The translations under genes and the position numbers were made by a program. A DNA stretch of 64,000 bases from JAOUEA01 sp963825685 (lineage in GTDB: Bacteria; Actinomycetota; UBA4738; HRBIN12). Positions 24,342 through 33,926 of the stretch are shown here, piece by piece (position 1 is the stretch's first letter; each line of letters starts with the position of its first letter). The stretch covers positions 124,001 through 188,000 of the forward strand of contig CAWGUD010000007.1 in assembly GCA_963825685.1 (NCBI GenBank). Direction: 5' to 3'. The notes under the pieces were generated by a model, which saw nothing but the letters and a program-made list of their open reading frames with translations, had not been told where the DNA came from and made no database searches.

Positions 24342-26264
24342 TCAGCCTCCGAGCAAGGCGGCGAGCGCCGAGATCGCGATCGTCGCCACGAGGCCGCCGA
24401 CCGTGAGCATCAACCTGAGCTGTGATGGGATCGGCGACCGCCCGAACGCGAAGTAGAGGAGCGGGCCCGCGAACGGCACGAGCAGCACCACTGCCATCCA
24501 GCGTGCGCGGAACGAGATCGGCTGCGATTCCTGACGGATCAGGTCCCAGAGGGCGATCGTGACCCACGCCGCGTACAGGATGCCCGGCAGCACGTAGCCG
24601 TACAGACCGAAAAGCAGGCTCCACCACGAGGCGGCGAGCGGGGTTCCGAACACGGTGAGCTCCTTGTCGACGGTGGCCTCAGCAGGCTCGATCGAGCCGA
24701 CGGCGCGGATGCGGTAAGGCTGCGGCACGCTCTGCTCCGGGATCGCCGGGCGGGGCGGGGCGTTCTCGGGGTCGGGCATCGTGGGCTGGTCCGGCGGCAC
24801 CGGCTGCTCACGCCAGTCGCCGTGAGGAAACGCCCCGTCGAGCGCATCGAGGAACCGCACCCCCGCGTTGAGGGTCGGCGCGAGCGAGCCCCCGCCGATG
24901 TCGGCGAGCCAGGAGTCGCACCCGCGCAGCAGCTCGATCGCCGGGGGCGCCGTACGTCCGGCGAGGTTGCCGGAGAAACAATCGCCCCCCGCAGCCGGCG
25001 CGCCGAGCGCGAGGTCGGCCAGCCCAGAGGCGCGCACCAGGTTGTCACGCACCTCGTTCCCGCTCGTGACCCACACGTCGCGATCGATGTTCGGCAGCAC
25101 CGCGATTCCGTAGCTCTCATGATCCTGCACGAGGTTGGAGGCGATCAGGTTCCCGACCCCACCGGTCACGAGGATGCCGGTCCCGAACGTCGGGTAGGTC
25201 AGCGCCTTCGTGTCGGCGGTCGTGGAGTTGTTGTCGTGCACGAAGTTCCCGGCGATCACCATCTCGCGCTGCGGCGGGTCGGCCTCGGAGTCCAGCGTGT
25301 TCGGCACGATGCCCGCGAGGTTGTATCGCCACTCGCTGTTCACGATCGCGAGGTCACCGCCCGCGTTCGTGCCGCTGAACCCGAGCGCGTTGTGCTCGGC
25401 GAGCACGTCTCGCACCACGGCGTGACACGGGAAACACTGGCCGATGTAGAACCCCGAGTCGGGCGATCCGCTCGCGTAGGACCGGTCGAATTGCCCCCAG
25501 TCGGAGTCGTAGGCGAACACGCCGTAGTCGCCGTTGTTGTACGCGGTCAGGAACGATCCCCAGTAGCCGTGCACGCTCGTCCACTGCACCCCGTTCAGCA
25601 GGTGGTTGCGCACCGTGAGGTTCTCGACCGTGACGCCGTCGGCCTCGATCACCTGGATGCCGATCGCCCGTTCGAAGCCCCCGTCGATCACGACCCGGTT
25701 GCGGTCCATGCCGCGGATCGTGAGGAACGGCGTGGTCACGGTCACCGACTCCCGGTAGACACCGGGGTCGATGAGCACCATGCCGCCCGGCCGGGCCGCG
25801 TCCACGGCCTCCTGGATCGTCGCCGCGTCGCCCGGTACGCGCACGGTCTCGGCGAACCCGCTCGGCACGGGCTCGCGCCCGGGCCCGACGTCACCACTCG
25901 CACCCGGGAGCGGCACGTCGCCGACCAGCACGATGCCCGCCATGCCGGAGCCCGGCGCGCCGTGGTACTCGCAGAAGTACGGGAAGGCGCCCGGTTCGTC
26001 GAACGTTCGGTCGTACTCGTCGCCGGGTCGCAGGTCGCCGGAGTCCCACGAACCGTCGTCCGCCTGCACGGTGTGCGGGGTCCGCCCGTCCATCATCCAC
26101 TCGACGGTCTCGCCCGGCTCGACCCGCACGACCGGCGGTGAGAACAGGTTGTCGATCGCGCTGACGGTCGCGCCGTATGCCTCGGCCGCGGCCATGGGTG
26201 CCGCGGACACGAGGGTCGCCAGGGCGCCAGCGAACACGAGCGCGATCGGGCGGCGGCCGGCCAT
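24342..26264 (-). CDS. Exported cupredoxin / right-handed beta-helix protein with C-terminal membrane helices
   Basis: 640 residues. Signal peptide ~1-27, then a plastocyanin-like domain (about 30-125) with copper ligands visible as GRTPHTV (His) and FPYFCEYHGAPGSGMAG (Cys, His, Met). A NosD-like parallel beta-helix follows (about 145-450: IQEAVDAARPGGMVLIDPG and many VxNxxVxxN turns). Then comes a Pro-rich linker and three C-terminal membrane segments with a PLDc_N-like helical pair (RARWMAVVLLVPFAGPLLYF). I chose the ATG at 26264, in front of the signal peptide; the frame continues upstream to 26330. It diverges from the WS/DGAT gene. Confidence 0.8.
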   Translation of the reverse strand: MAGRRPIALVFAGALATLVSAAPMAAAEAYGATVSAIDNLFSPPVVRVEPGETVEWMMDGRTPHTVQADDGSWDSGDLRPGDEYDRTFDEPGAFPYFCEYHGAPGSGMAGIVLVGDVPLPGASGDVGPGREPVPSGFAETVRVPGDAATIQEAVDAARPGGMVLIDPGVYRESVTVTTPFLTIRGMDRNRVVIDGGFERAIGIQVIEADGVTVENLTVRNHLLNGVQWTSVHGYWGSFLTAYNNGDYGVFAYDSDWGQFDRSYASGSPDSGFYIGQCFPCHAVVRDVLAEHNALGFSGTNAGGDLAIVNSEWRYNLAGIVPNTLDSEADPPQREMVIAGNFVHDNNSTTADTKALTYPTFGTGILVTGGVGNLIASNLVQDHESYGIAVLPNIDRDVWVTSGNEVRDNLVRASGLADLALGAPAAGGDCFSGNLAGRTAPPAIELLRGCDSWLADIGGGSLAPTLNAGVRFLDALDGAFPHGDWREQPVPPDQPTMPDPENAPPRPAIPEQSVPQPYRIRAVGSIEPAEATVDKELTVFGTPLAASWWSLLFGLYGYVLPGILYAAWVTIALWDLIRQESQPISFRARWMAVVLLVPFAGPLLYFAFGRSPIPSQLRLMLTVGGLVATIAISALAALLGG

Positions 26265-26323
26265 CGCGCCGAACGCTAGCACCCCTCGTCGGCCATCCTC
26301 GGTGCGGGGTACGCTCGTCGGCG

Positions 26324-27718
26324 ATGGCACCCGAACGACTCACGAGCCTCGACGCGAGCTTCCTGTACCTGGAGACGCCCGCCGTGCACATGCACGTGGC
26401 CGGCGTCTCGGTCTTCGATCCACGCGATGACGGTTCGCTCTCCTACGACGACGTGCAGCGGGTCGTCGAGGCGCGCCTGCACATGGCTCCCCGCCTGCGT
26501 CAGCGCGTGATGCGCGTGCCGTTCGGGCTCGCGCGCCCCCTCTGGGTCGACGACGACCGGTTCGACCTGGACTTCCACCTGCGGCGCGCGGCGATCCCGT
26601 CGCCGGGCGGGAGGTTCCAACTCGAGCGGGCCGTCGGGCGGGTGCTCTCGCGCCCGCTCGATCCTGCCAAGCCGTTGTGGGAGCTCTACGTCTTCGAGGG
26701 CCTCGCGGAACGCCGCACGGCCGTACTCCTGAAGATGCACCATGCGCTGGCCGACGGCATCTCGGGCATGACGATCGCCTCGGCGCTGTTCGACCTCGCA
26801 CCCGACGCCGAGATCGGCACCCCGCCGCCGACGCCGTGGATCGCCGACGCACCTCCGACGCGCGAAGACCTGTTGCGCGACGCTGCCCAGGATCTCGTGC
26901 TCCACCCGCTCGAGGCGATCGGCCACGCCGTGGGCGCCCCGGCCCGCACGTTGGCCGTCGTCGCCGAGACGCTCTCGGGGGTGCGCGACGTCGTGGACAT
27001 GGGGGCCCCGCCGGCCGGGCCGTTCGACACCGAGATCGGCCCCGCGCGGCGCTTCGCGATGGCGGAGGCGTCCTTCTCCCGGATCCACGAGATCAAGCGC
27101 AGGCTCGGCGGGACCGTGAACGACGTCGTGCTCACGGCCGTGGCGGGCGGCCTCCACGACCTGCTGGAACATCGAGGCGAGGACACGCGCGGCCGCACCC
27201 TGCGGGTCATGGTGCCGGTGTCGGTCCGGTCGAAGGCCGAGCGAGGCGAGGTGGGCAATCGGGTGGCGCCGGCGTTCGTCGACGTGCCGGTCGGGCAGCT
27301 CCGGGCGCGCAGGCGGTTGCAGCGTGTGCGCCGCGCCACGGCTCAGCTGAAGGAATCGTCGATGGCAGTGGGGGCCGACTCGATCATCGGGCTCGGTGCC
27401 TACGCGCCGCCGGCGTTACATGCGATGGCCGCGCGCCTCGCCAGCCGCGGCCGATGGTTCAACCTCGTGGTGTCGAACGTGCCGGCGCCGCAGGTGCCGC
27501 TGTACCTGGCGGGTGCGCCGCTCGTCGCGAACTATCCTGCGATGCCGCTCGGCGAGCGGAGCGGGCTCTCGGTCGCGTGCACGAGCCTCGCGGGAACGAT
27601 GGCGTTCGGGCTCACCGCCGATTGGGACTCACTTCCCGACGTCGAGGTGCTCGCCCGGGGTATCGAGACCGCGATCGACGAGCTCGAGAAGGCGGCGGCG
27701 GCGACGCCGCGGCGTTGA
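26324..27718 (+). CDS. WS/DGAT-type wax ester synthase / diacylglycerol acyltransferase
   Basis: 464 residues. The condensing motif HHxxxDG is KMHHALADGISGM (about residue 140), the family N-terminus LTSLDASFLYLETPAVHMHV is intact, and NLVVSNVPAPQVPLYLAGA is the conserved C-terminal block. The enzyme joins fatty acyl-CoA to diacylglycerol or a fatty alcohol to make storage lipid, a common actinobacterial trait. It converges on an alpha/beta hydrolase gene with a 1-bp gap. Whether the two act on the same lipid is not known. Confidence 0.9.
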   Translation: MAPERLTSLDASFLYLETPAVHMHVAGVSVFDPRDDGSLSYDDVQRVVEARLHMAPRLRQRVMRVPFGLARPLWVDDDRFDLDFHLRRAAIPSPGGRFQLERAVGRVLSRPLDPAKPLWELYVFEGLAERRTAVLLKMHHALADGISGMTIASALFDLAPDAEIGTPPPTPWIADAPPTREDLLRDAAQDLVLHPLEAIGHAVGAPARTLAVVAETLSGVRDVVDMGAPPAGPFDTEIGPARRFAMAEASFSRIHEIKRRLGGTVNDVVLTAVAGGLHDLLEHRGEDTRGRTLRVMVPVSVRSKAERGEVGNRVAPAFVDVPVGQLRARRRLQRVRRATAQLKESSMAVGADSIIGLGAYAPPALHAMAARLASRGRWFNLVVSNVPAPQVPLYLAGAPLVANYPAMPLGERSGLSVACTSLAGTMAFGLTADWDSLPDVEVLARGIETAIDELEKAAAATPRR

Positions 27719-27719
27719 A

Positions 27720-28610
27720 TCAGTTCAGCGTCTCGGCGTGCCAGTCAGCGATCTCGGCGAGCCACCGGCCCGGGGCCTCCATCTGCGGCACATGCCCGAG
27801 ATCCGGGAAGATGCGCCCGCGCCAGGCGGGGTGCTCTCGCAACGCGGCCTCGGCATGGGCGGCGGGGACCAGCCGGTCGCGTCGACCGTGCAGCACGAAC
27901 ACCGGGCATCGAACACCGTCCATCGCCCGCCGTGCGATGTCGGGGCGCCGACCGAGCCGCCGGAGCGACCGCCAGGCGTCGTGGAACGCGGCGGGAGCGT
28001 CCGGATCGAGGGCGCGCTCCTTCATCTGATCCACCATGAGCTGCACGACCTCGTCGGGGATCGCCCGTGGATCGGCCGCGATGAACCGGAATCCCAGGCG
28101 CACCGCTCGCTCGGCCTCGAGGCGGCGCATACGCGTCTCGAGCACCAGCGGGCCGAGGCCCGGAGCGTCGTAGGCCGCGAACCCGGCGATCACTGCGGGA
28201 TGTGGGAGCGCCCCTCGGACCCACGGGAACGGGGAACTCGTGAGCACGAGCCCCGCGAGCGACTCCGGCTCGACGGCCGCGTGCAGGATGCCGATCACGC
28301 CGCCCATCGAGTTGCCCACGAGCACGACCCGCCCGCTCGCATGGGCCGCCAGGAACCGCGAGATCGCCCGGCGCTCGTCCATCAATCCCGAGCCGCGACC
28401 CTCGCGAGGGGAGTACCCGAACCCGGGCAGATCGAGGGCGATCACACGGCCGAGGCCCGACAGGCCGGGGGCAACCTGCACCCAGTTGACGTGCGAGCCC
28501 CCGAGCCCGTGCACGAGCACGAAGGTCGTCTCGCGGGGGCCGTCCCACTCGCGGTAGGTGATCGGGCCGTCGAGATCGGCGACCTGCAGCTGGGGCAGTT
28601 CGAGGCTCAC
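27720..28610 (-). CDS. Alpha/beta-fold hydrolase (esterase/lipase-like)
   Basis: 296 residues with GTG start. Oxyanion HG in FVLVHGLGGSHVNW, nucleophile elbow VLVGNSMGGVIG, acid in FVLHGRRDRLVPAAHA, and catalytic His in FPDLGHVPQMEAPG: a full triad. The closest functional classes are carboxylesterases and meta-cleavage-type hydrolases. The start at 28610 was chosen because sequence upstream in frame has no homology and would run into the divergent ATPase gene. Confidence 0.85.
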   Translation of the reverse strand: MSLELPQLQVADLDGPITYREWDGPRETTFVLVHGLGGSHVNWVQVAPGLSGLGRVIALDLPGFGYSPREGRGSGLMDERRAISRFLAAHASGRVVLVGNSMGGVIGILHAAVEPESLAGLVLTSSPFPWVRGALPHPAVIAGFAAYDAPGLGPLVLETRMRRLEAERAVRLGFRFIAADPRAIPDEVVQLMVDQMKERALDPDAPAAFHDAWRSLRRLGRRPDIARRAMDGVRCPVFVLHGRRDRLVPAAHAEAALREHPAWRGRIFPDLGHVPQMEAPGRWLAEIADWHAETLN

Positions 28611-28636
28611 GGGAGCCAGGCTACCGGCCTGCGAAG

Positions 28637-30148
28637 ATGCATCTCGTGGATCCCACGTCGGACCTCCGCCTCCTCCTGGTATCACGGCATCCGTTGATCG
28701 TCGTTCGGGTCGACGACGAGGCCCGGTTCCTCGGCGTGCTTCGCCGCGCCGCGAACGATGCCGGGATGCAGCTGTGGACCTGGTCCGCGGCTCGCGGTTT
28801 CGCGAGCGATGGATTGCCGCCACAGCCGTCGACGGCCGACATCACCCAGGCGCTGAGCTTCGCAGCCGAGCTGAAGGACCCGTCGGTGTTCGTGTTCCTC
28901 GACGTGAAGGCGGCCCTCGCCGACGCGAAAGTGGTCCGTCGCCTGAAGGAGTTCGCGCTCGAGGAGCCGCCGGGCCAGACGGTCGTGTTGACGTCTCCCG
29001 ATCTCACGATGCCGCCCGAGCTCGAGGGTGTGGCCCTGCCGTGGACCCTCGAACCTCCCGACGTGGGGGAGGTGGCGGCGCTCGTCCATCAGGTCACGGG
29101 AGAGCTGGTCGAGCGAGGGCTCGCGATCTCGCTCGACGAGGCCGCGCTCGATGCGCTGACCGAAGCCGTCCGCGGCATCTCGCTGCCCGAGGCGGAACGT
29201 CTGATCCTTCGTGAGGCGATGGCCGAGGGTAGGCTCCATCGCGATGACGTGGCCGACATCCGGGAGGCGAAGGCGGAACTGCTGGCCGACGACGGCGTCC
29301 TCGAGCTCGTTCCGACCGATGTGCGGGGCCTCGATGCCGTGGGCGGCATGGAGACCCTGAAGGACTGGCTGAGCGTGCGCGGCCGCGGGTTCGAGCCCGA
29401 GGCCCGTGCGTTCGGGCTCGATGCGCCGCGGGGGGTACTGCTGACGGGCGTCCCGGGTTGCGGCAAGTCACTCGTCGCGAAGACCCTGGCGCGCGCGTGG
29501 AGCCTGCCGCTCGTGCTGCTCGACCCCGGCGCGATCTACGGGTCGTTCGTGGGCGAGTCCGAGGCTCGGATGCGGCGGGCGTTGCGCACCGTCGAGGCGA
29601 TGGCCCCCGTCGTGCTGTGGGTCGACGAGATCGAGAAAGGGTTCGCCGCCGGCCAACGGTCCGGTGACGGCGGCACGAGCATGCGGGTCCTCGGCTCGTT
29701 CCTTCGGTGGCTTCAGGAGAGGCCCGACGGCGTGTTCCTGGTCGCCACGTGTAACGACATCGGTTCGTTGCCTCCGGAGCTCTTGCGGCGCGGCCGGTTC
29801 GACGAGACGTTCTTCGTTGACCTGCCCGATGCGCCAGAGAGAGCGGAGATCCTCGCGCTTCAGCTTCGCGAGCGCGGGCGAGATGCCTCGGCCTTCGACC
29901 TCGACGGGCTCGCTGCTCGCACGGAGGGCTTCTCCGGGGCGGAGCTCGAGGGTGTCGTGGTGGCTGCCCTCTACCGCGCCTTCGCCGACGGAGCCGAGCT
30001 CACCACCGACCGCATCGAGGTCGAGACACTGGCCACGACCCCGCTCGCCCGATCGCGCGCCGACGAGATCGCCACGATGCGGGCGTGGGCCGATGGACGC
30101 GCCGTGTTCGCGGGGGCCGCCCCTCACCGCCTCGATGACGATCCGTGA
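28637..30148 (+). CDS. AAA ATPase, Ycf46-like
   Basis: 503 residues. An N-terminal domain of about 230 residues (LLLVSRHPLIVVRVDDEARF; later TVVLTSPDLTMPPELEGVAL) is typical of Ycf46-type proteins. The AAA module follows: Walker A GVPGCGKSLVAK, Walker B VVLWVDEIEKGF, sensor 1 ATCN and the arginine finger in LRRGRFDE. There is no protease domain. The cellular role of the family is poorly known; in cyanobacteria it has been linked to CO2 regulation. It precedes an RpoD-like sigma gene by 374 bp. Confidence 0.82.
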   Translation: MHLVDPTSDLRLLLVSRHPLIVVRVDDEARFLGVLRRAANDAGMQLWTWSAARGFASDGLPPQPSTADITQALSFAAELKDPSVFVFLDVKAALADAKVVRRLKEFALEEPPGQTVVLTSPDLTMPPELEGVALPWTLEPPDVGEVAALVHQVTGELVERGLAISLDEAALDALTEAVRGISLPEAERLILREAMAEGRLHRDDVADIREAKAELLADDGVLELVPTDVRGLDAVGGMETLKDWLSVRGRGFEPEARAFGLDAPRGVLLTGVPGCGKSLVAKTLARAWSLPLVLLDPGAIYGSFVGESEARMRRALRTVEAMAPVVLWVDEIEKGFAAGQRSGDGGTSMRVLGSFLRWLQERPDGVFLVATCNDIGSLPPELLRRGRFDETFFVDLPDAPERAEILALQLRERGRDASAFDLDGLAARTEGFSGAELEGVVVAALYRAFADGAELTTDRIEVETLATTPLARSRADEIATMRAWADGRAVFAGAAPHRLDDDP

Positions 30149-30522
30149 CGCTTCCTCGACATCCTCGGCCCGGTCGGTGTCGAACGACGGGTGAGGAGCG
30201 GAGCCGGGATGGGAAGGTTTCCGCAGGTCACGGTGTTAGAAGAGGTACCTGAGCCGGGGCGAGGGGGAGGAGCTGACTTGACATGCCAGACCGGGGATCG
30301 TCAGGTCGAGGCAGGAGTCACGAGACCTCCACTTCGGTTCAGCTTTACAAAGGTGAGGCGAACCCCTTACCATACGCACGAGCGGCTGCCAAGGCGTTTT
30401 CTTCAGGACGCCCCGATCCCCTGCAGCACGTACCGCCCGAACGACCGAGGAACTCGAGTTCCCGAGGACCGATGATGTCGCACCATGCGATCGAGCGGCC
30501 TCGAGGAGGAGCGTGATACGAA
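30149..30522 (+). other. Long leader region upstream of the RpoD-like sigma gene
   Basis: No convincing coding sequence. The stretch is less G+C-rich around 30330-30400 and holds the promoter-like site listed separately. The 149 bases between that site and the GTG start would be a long 5' leader. I see no recognised riboswitch. Confidence 0.4.
30344..30373 (+). promoter_or_regulatory. Candidate vegetative promoter of the RpoD-like sigma gene
   Basis: TTTACA (30344-30349), 18-bp spacer, TACCAT (30368-30373). It lies in a locally AT-richer patch. The start codon at 30523 is about 140 bases beyond the expected transcription start. Confidence 0.45.
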
Positions 30523-31455
30523 GTGCCGGAGCCAGCGCGTCCCCTAGGGACCGATGACGCCGATGACCTGCGACTCTACCTGGAGGCGGCGGCCCGCGAG
30601 CCGCTGCTCACCAAGGAGGAGGAGGTCGAGCTCGCCATGACGATCGAGGCGGGCAAGGAGGCAGAGGAGCGCCTCCGTGCCGGGCGCCTGCGGTCCGAGA
30701 AGAGCATCGCGAAGGCTCGCCGTGACGTTCGTACGGCCGAGGCCGCGCGCCAGCGATTCATCATGGCCAACCTGCGATTGGTCGTCTCCGTGGCCCGCAA
30801 GTACCAGGGTCAAGGTCTGCCGCTCCTCGACCTGATCCAGGAAGGGAACATCGGGCTCATGCGTGCCGTCGAGCTGTTCGACTGGCGCCGGGGGTTCAAG
30901 TTCTCGACCTATGCCACATGGTGGATCCGTCAGGGCATCACGCGCGCGATCGCCGATCGCTCACGCTCGATCCGCCTGCCGGTGCACATCCACGACCGGC
31001 TTCGCAAGCTGAACCGCACGCGGTTCCAGTTCGCGCAGTCGATGGGTCGCGAGCCTTCCCGTGAGGAGCTCGCCAAGGCGCTCGACACCACGGTCGAGGA
31101 GATCGACGACCTCACAGAGATGGGTCGCCGTGAGCCGCTGTCGCTGCAGTCGCCCGTGGGCGAAGACACCGAGCTCGGCGACCTGATCGAGGAGGTCGAC
31201 TCCGACGCCGCGTTCAACGAGGTCGAGGATGCCCTGCTCCGAGAGGAGATCGGCGGCGCCGTCGACCGAGTGCTCGACGAGCGCGAGCGGCACGTGGTGG
31301 CGCTTCGCTACGGGCTCGAGAACGGTCAGCCGCTCAGCCTGCGTGAGACCGGCAAGGTGCTCGGCCTCTCCGGGGAGCGGGTGCGCCTGATCGAGCGCGA
31401 GGCGCTGCGCAAGCTGCGCGACTCGAACCTGATCAACGCGGTGGCGCTGGGGTAG
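30523..31455 (+). CDS. RpoD-like (group 1/2) sigma-70 factor
   Basis: 310 residues. Region 1.2 (DDLRLYLEAAAREPLLTKEE), regions 2.1-2.4 (NLRLVVSVARKYQGQGLPLL; FKFSTYATWWIRQGITRAIA), region 3 and region 4 with the helix-turn-helix (LRETGKVLGLSGERVRLIER) are all present. There is no acidic region 1.1, so it resembles HrdB/SigB-like group 2 factors or a short principal factor. The start is GTG; GAGGAGGAG lies ~11 bases upstream. A strong terminator follows the stop. Confidence 0.9.
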   Translation: MPEPARPLGTDDADDLRLYLEAAAREPLLTKEEEVELAMTIEAGKEAEERLRAGRLRSEKSIAKARRDVRTAEAARQRFIMANLRLVVSVARKYQGQGLPLLDLIQEGNIGLMRAVELFDWRRGFKFSTYATWWIRQGITRAIADRSRSIRLPVHIHDRLRKLNRTRFQFAQSMGREPSREELAKALDTTVEEIDDLTEMGRREPLSLQSPVGEDTELGDLIEEVDSDAAFNEVEDALLREEIGGAVDRVLDERERHVVALRYGLENGQPLSLRETGKVLGLSGERVRLIEREALRKLRDSNLINAVALG

Positions 31456-31479
31456 ACCCCCCGGCACCTCGGAACCACC

Positions 31480-31507
31480 GATGAGCGGCCCCTCGGGGCC
31501 GCTCATC
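31480..31507 (+). terminator. Intrinsic-type terminator after the sigma gene
   Basis: Perfect 12-bp stem: GATGAGCGGCCC (31480-31491) with GGGCCGCTCATC (31496-31507), loop CTCG. No long U tract follows. It lies 24 bp beyond the sigma stop. Confidence 0.75.
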
Positions 31508-31658
31508 GCGTTCTCAGGCAACGGGGTGGGTCGTGCCGATGCCTCGACCGGTGGAAGGGCTCCACAAGACAGATCGGCGCACGCGGGGGCAGCCGGCGAT
31601 GAAGAGCCTCGAGCAACGCGCGTGAACGGAGGCGGGCCCAAGGGCGGCGCGAGCTAGG

Positions 31659-33359
31659 ATGCCGAGTGTGGTTGACGACGCCTTGATCCGCACGATCCGG
31701 TCGGCGGTGATCGGGGAGGACGAGGCGATCGACACCCCCTTCGGGCTGCGTCGAGTCACCTACACCGACTACACGGCCTCGGGGCGGTCGCTGTCGTTCA
31801 TCGAGGACTTCATCCGCGACACCGTGCTGCCGCTCTACGCGAACACGCATACGGAATCGAGCGGCACGGGTCTGCAGACCACACGGTTCCGCGAGGATGC
31901 GAGGCGCATCGTGCGTGAGGCGTCCGGCGCGAACGAGCGCGACCATGCCGTGATCTTCTGCGGCAGCGGGTCGACCGGAGCGATCGCCAAGCTGATCGAC
32001 TGCCTGGGGCTGCGCCTGCCGGCCGAGCTCGACGACAGGTACGCGTTGCTCGAGCGCATCCCGGCCACCGAACGTCCGGTGGTCTTCATCGGTCCGTACG
32101 AGCACCACTCCAACGACCTGCCGTGGCGGGAGTCGATCGCCGACCTCGTCACCGTGCCCGAGGACCATGACGGCCGCATCGATCTGGCCGCGCTCGAACG
32201 CTCACTGCAGGAGCACGCCGATCGCCCGCTGAAGATCGGGAGCTTCTCGGCAGCGTCGAACGTGACCGGCATCCTGTCCGACGTCCCGGCGCTCTCGGCC
32301 CTGCTGCACCGTCACGACGCCTTGTCGTGCTGGGACTACGCGGCCGCAGCGCCGTACGTCGAGATCGAGATGACGCCGGGGGGCGACGAGAGCGCCGCGC
32401 TCGACGCGATCTTCGTCTCCCCGCACAAATTCGTCGGAGGGCCGGGCACGCCGGGGGTGCTCATAGCCCGGCGCGGGCTCTTCGCCAACCGCGTGCCGAG
32501 CGTTCCCGGAGGCGGCACGGTCGCCTACGTGAACCCCACCGAGCACGTGTACCTCGACGACATCGAGCACCGGGAGGAGGGTGGAACCCCCGACATCGTC
32601 GGCTCGATCCGGGCAGGCCTCGTCTTCCAGTTGAAGCGGGCCGTGGGCGCCGAGGCGATCCGAGAGCGCGAGGAGTCGTTCACACATCGGGCGATACATC
32701 GATGGGAGGAGAACCCGACGATCGAGATCCTCGGCAGCCACGAACTCCCGCGGCTGTCGATCGTGTCGTTCGTCGTCCGGCACGAGGAACGGTTCCTGCA
32801 CCACAACTTCGTGGTCGCGCTGCTGAACGACCTGTTCGGCGTGCAGGCGCGGGGAGGGTGCTCGTGTGCGGGCCCCTACGGCCACCGACTGCTCGGCATC
32901 GATCTCGACACGTCGCACGAGTTCGGGCGCGAGATCGCCCGCGGGTGCGAGGGCATCAAGCCGGGATGGGTGCGGGTGAACTTCAACTACTTCATCACCC
33001 AGACCGTGTTCGACTACGTGCTCGACGCGGTGGACATGGTGGCGACGCACGGATGGCGGCTGCTGCCCCGCTATCGCTTCGACGCGGCGACGGGCATGTG
33101 GCGCCACGTGGACGGCCAGCCCGAACCCCCGATGTCGCTCGACGATGTCGGATACGACGGAGGGGAGATGGCGTTCACCGGTCATCGCCATCACGCGACC
33201 GAGTCGGCTCTGGCCGCCCACCTCGACGAGGCGCGAGCCGTGCTCGCCGCGTCACCGTTGCCGTCGCCGACCCCAGGCGACGCACGGCTCGACGTCGGCG
33301 AGGACTTCGAGCATCTGCGCTGGTTCTGGCTGCCGGAGGAGATCGCCGCTCGCGTCTGA
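31659..33359 (+). CDS. Class V aminotransferase / cysteine-desulfurase-like PLP enzyme
   Basis: 566 residues. The PLP lysine is in VSPHKFVGGPGTPGVL, the substrate Asp/His region in SCWDYAAAAPYVEIEM, and an early NTHTESSGTGLQTTRFREDA block is like NifS/Csd proteins. A Cys is present in GGCSCAGPYGHRLLG (about residue 400), near where desulfurases carry the catalytic Cys loop. The protein is ~150 residues longer than IscS, with a C-terminal extension. The substrate is not known. It is not SelA, which belongs to another PLP family. Confidence 0.8.
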   Translation: MPSVVDDALIRTIRSAVIGEDEAIDTPFGLRRVTYTDYTASGRSLSFIEDFIRDTVLPLYANTHTESSGTGLQTTRFREDARRIVREASGANERDHAVIFCGSGSTGAIAKLIDCLGLRLPAELDDRYALLERIPATERPVVFIGPYEHHSNDLPWRESIADLVTVPEDHDGRIDLAALERSLQEHADRPLKIGSFSAASNVTGILSDVPALSALLHRHDALSCWDYAAAAPYVEIEMTPGGDESAALDAIFVSPHKFVGGPGTPGVLIARRGLFANRVPSVPGGGTVAYVNPTEHVYLDDIEHREEGGTPDIVGSIRAGLVFQLKRAVGAEAIREREESFTHRAIHRWEENPTIEILGSHELPRLSIVSFVVRHEERFLHHNFVVALLNDLFGVQARGGCSCAGPYGHRLLGIDLDTSHEFGREIARGCEGIKPGWVRVNFNYFITQTVFDYVLDAVDMVATHGWRLLPRYRFDAATGMWRHVDGQPEPPMSLDDVGYDGGEMAFTGHRHHATESALAAHLDEARAVLAASPLPSPTPGDARLDVGEDFEHLRWFWLPEEIAARV

Positions 33360-33372
33360 GCCGGCGCAGCGT

Positions 33373-33926
33373 TCACGCACGACCGACGGCACGGTCGAGG
33401 CCGGGCGGAGCACACCGAGCTGGGTCATCGAGTCGAAGAGCTCGCCCGATCGCACGGCCTCGACGGCATCGACGAAGGGCATCCACCGCAGCGCGAGATC
33501 CTCGGTCCCGTCCGGCGCCGGTTCGCCTTCGCTGAGGTCGGTCGCCACGGAGAGGGCGCCGGTCTCGTCGGTCACGGGGTTCGCGAGTGAGAACCGCATC
33601 AGCTCACGCCACGTCGCCCCTCGAAATCCGGTCTCCTCGGCGAGCTCCCGGCGTGCCCTTCGAGCGGGTCGTCGCCGATCGGCACCCCGCCCTCGGGGAT
33701 CTCCCAGGAGTAGCGTTCCAGCGTGTACCGGTACTGCCCGACGAGGAGGGCGGCCCGCTCGTCGAGTGCGACCACGCCCACCGCGTGCGTGCGTGGATGC
33801 ACCACGCCGTAGACACCGGGCTCGGGCTCGCCATCGGGCCGAGCACCTCGTCGTGGAAGACCTGGATCCACGCGTTCTCGGAAGCCAGCGAACGCGAGGT
33901 GCGCGTCCACGGGCTCGGGGTGTCAT
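33373..33926 (-). pseudogene. NUDIX hydrolase, ADP-ribose-pyrophosphatase-like, broken by several frameshifts
   Basis: Three frames together encode one NUDIX protein. ASENAWIQVFHDEVL is joined near 33836-33843 to RPDGEPEPGVYGVVHPRTHA and RYSWEIPEGGVPIGDDPLEG. That is joined near 33655-33658 to ARRELAEETGFRGATWREL, which completes the Nudix box (GX5EX7REUXEEXGU). Both breaks can be healed by restoring one C or G in a short G/C run. Further shifts near the start and at the end would give an ATG at 33926 overlapping the plsC stop and a TGA at 33373. Because the protein sequence is otherwise well conserved, assembly error is more likely than decay. Confidence 0.7.

Noticed and set aside
30191..30475. 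94-residue frame upstream of the sigma gene
   Set aside because: No homology, overlaps the promoter, and has unusual composition; more likely leader DNA.
31659..33359. Selenocysteine synthase (SelA) because a tRNA-Sec is in the window
   Set aside because: The PLP motif and layout are class V aminotransferase/cysteine desulfurase, not SelA, and it is 12 kb away.
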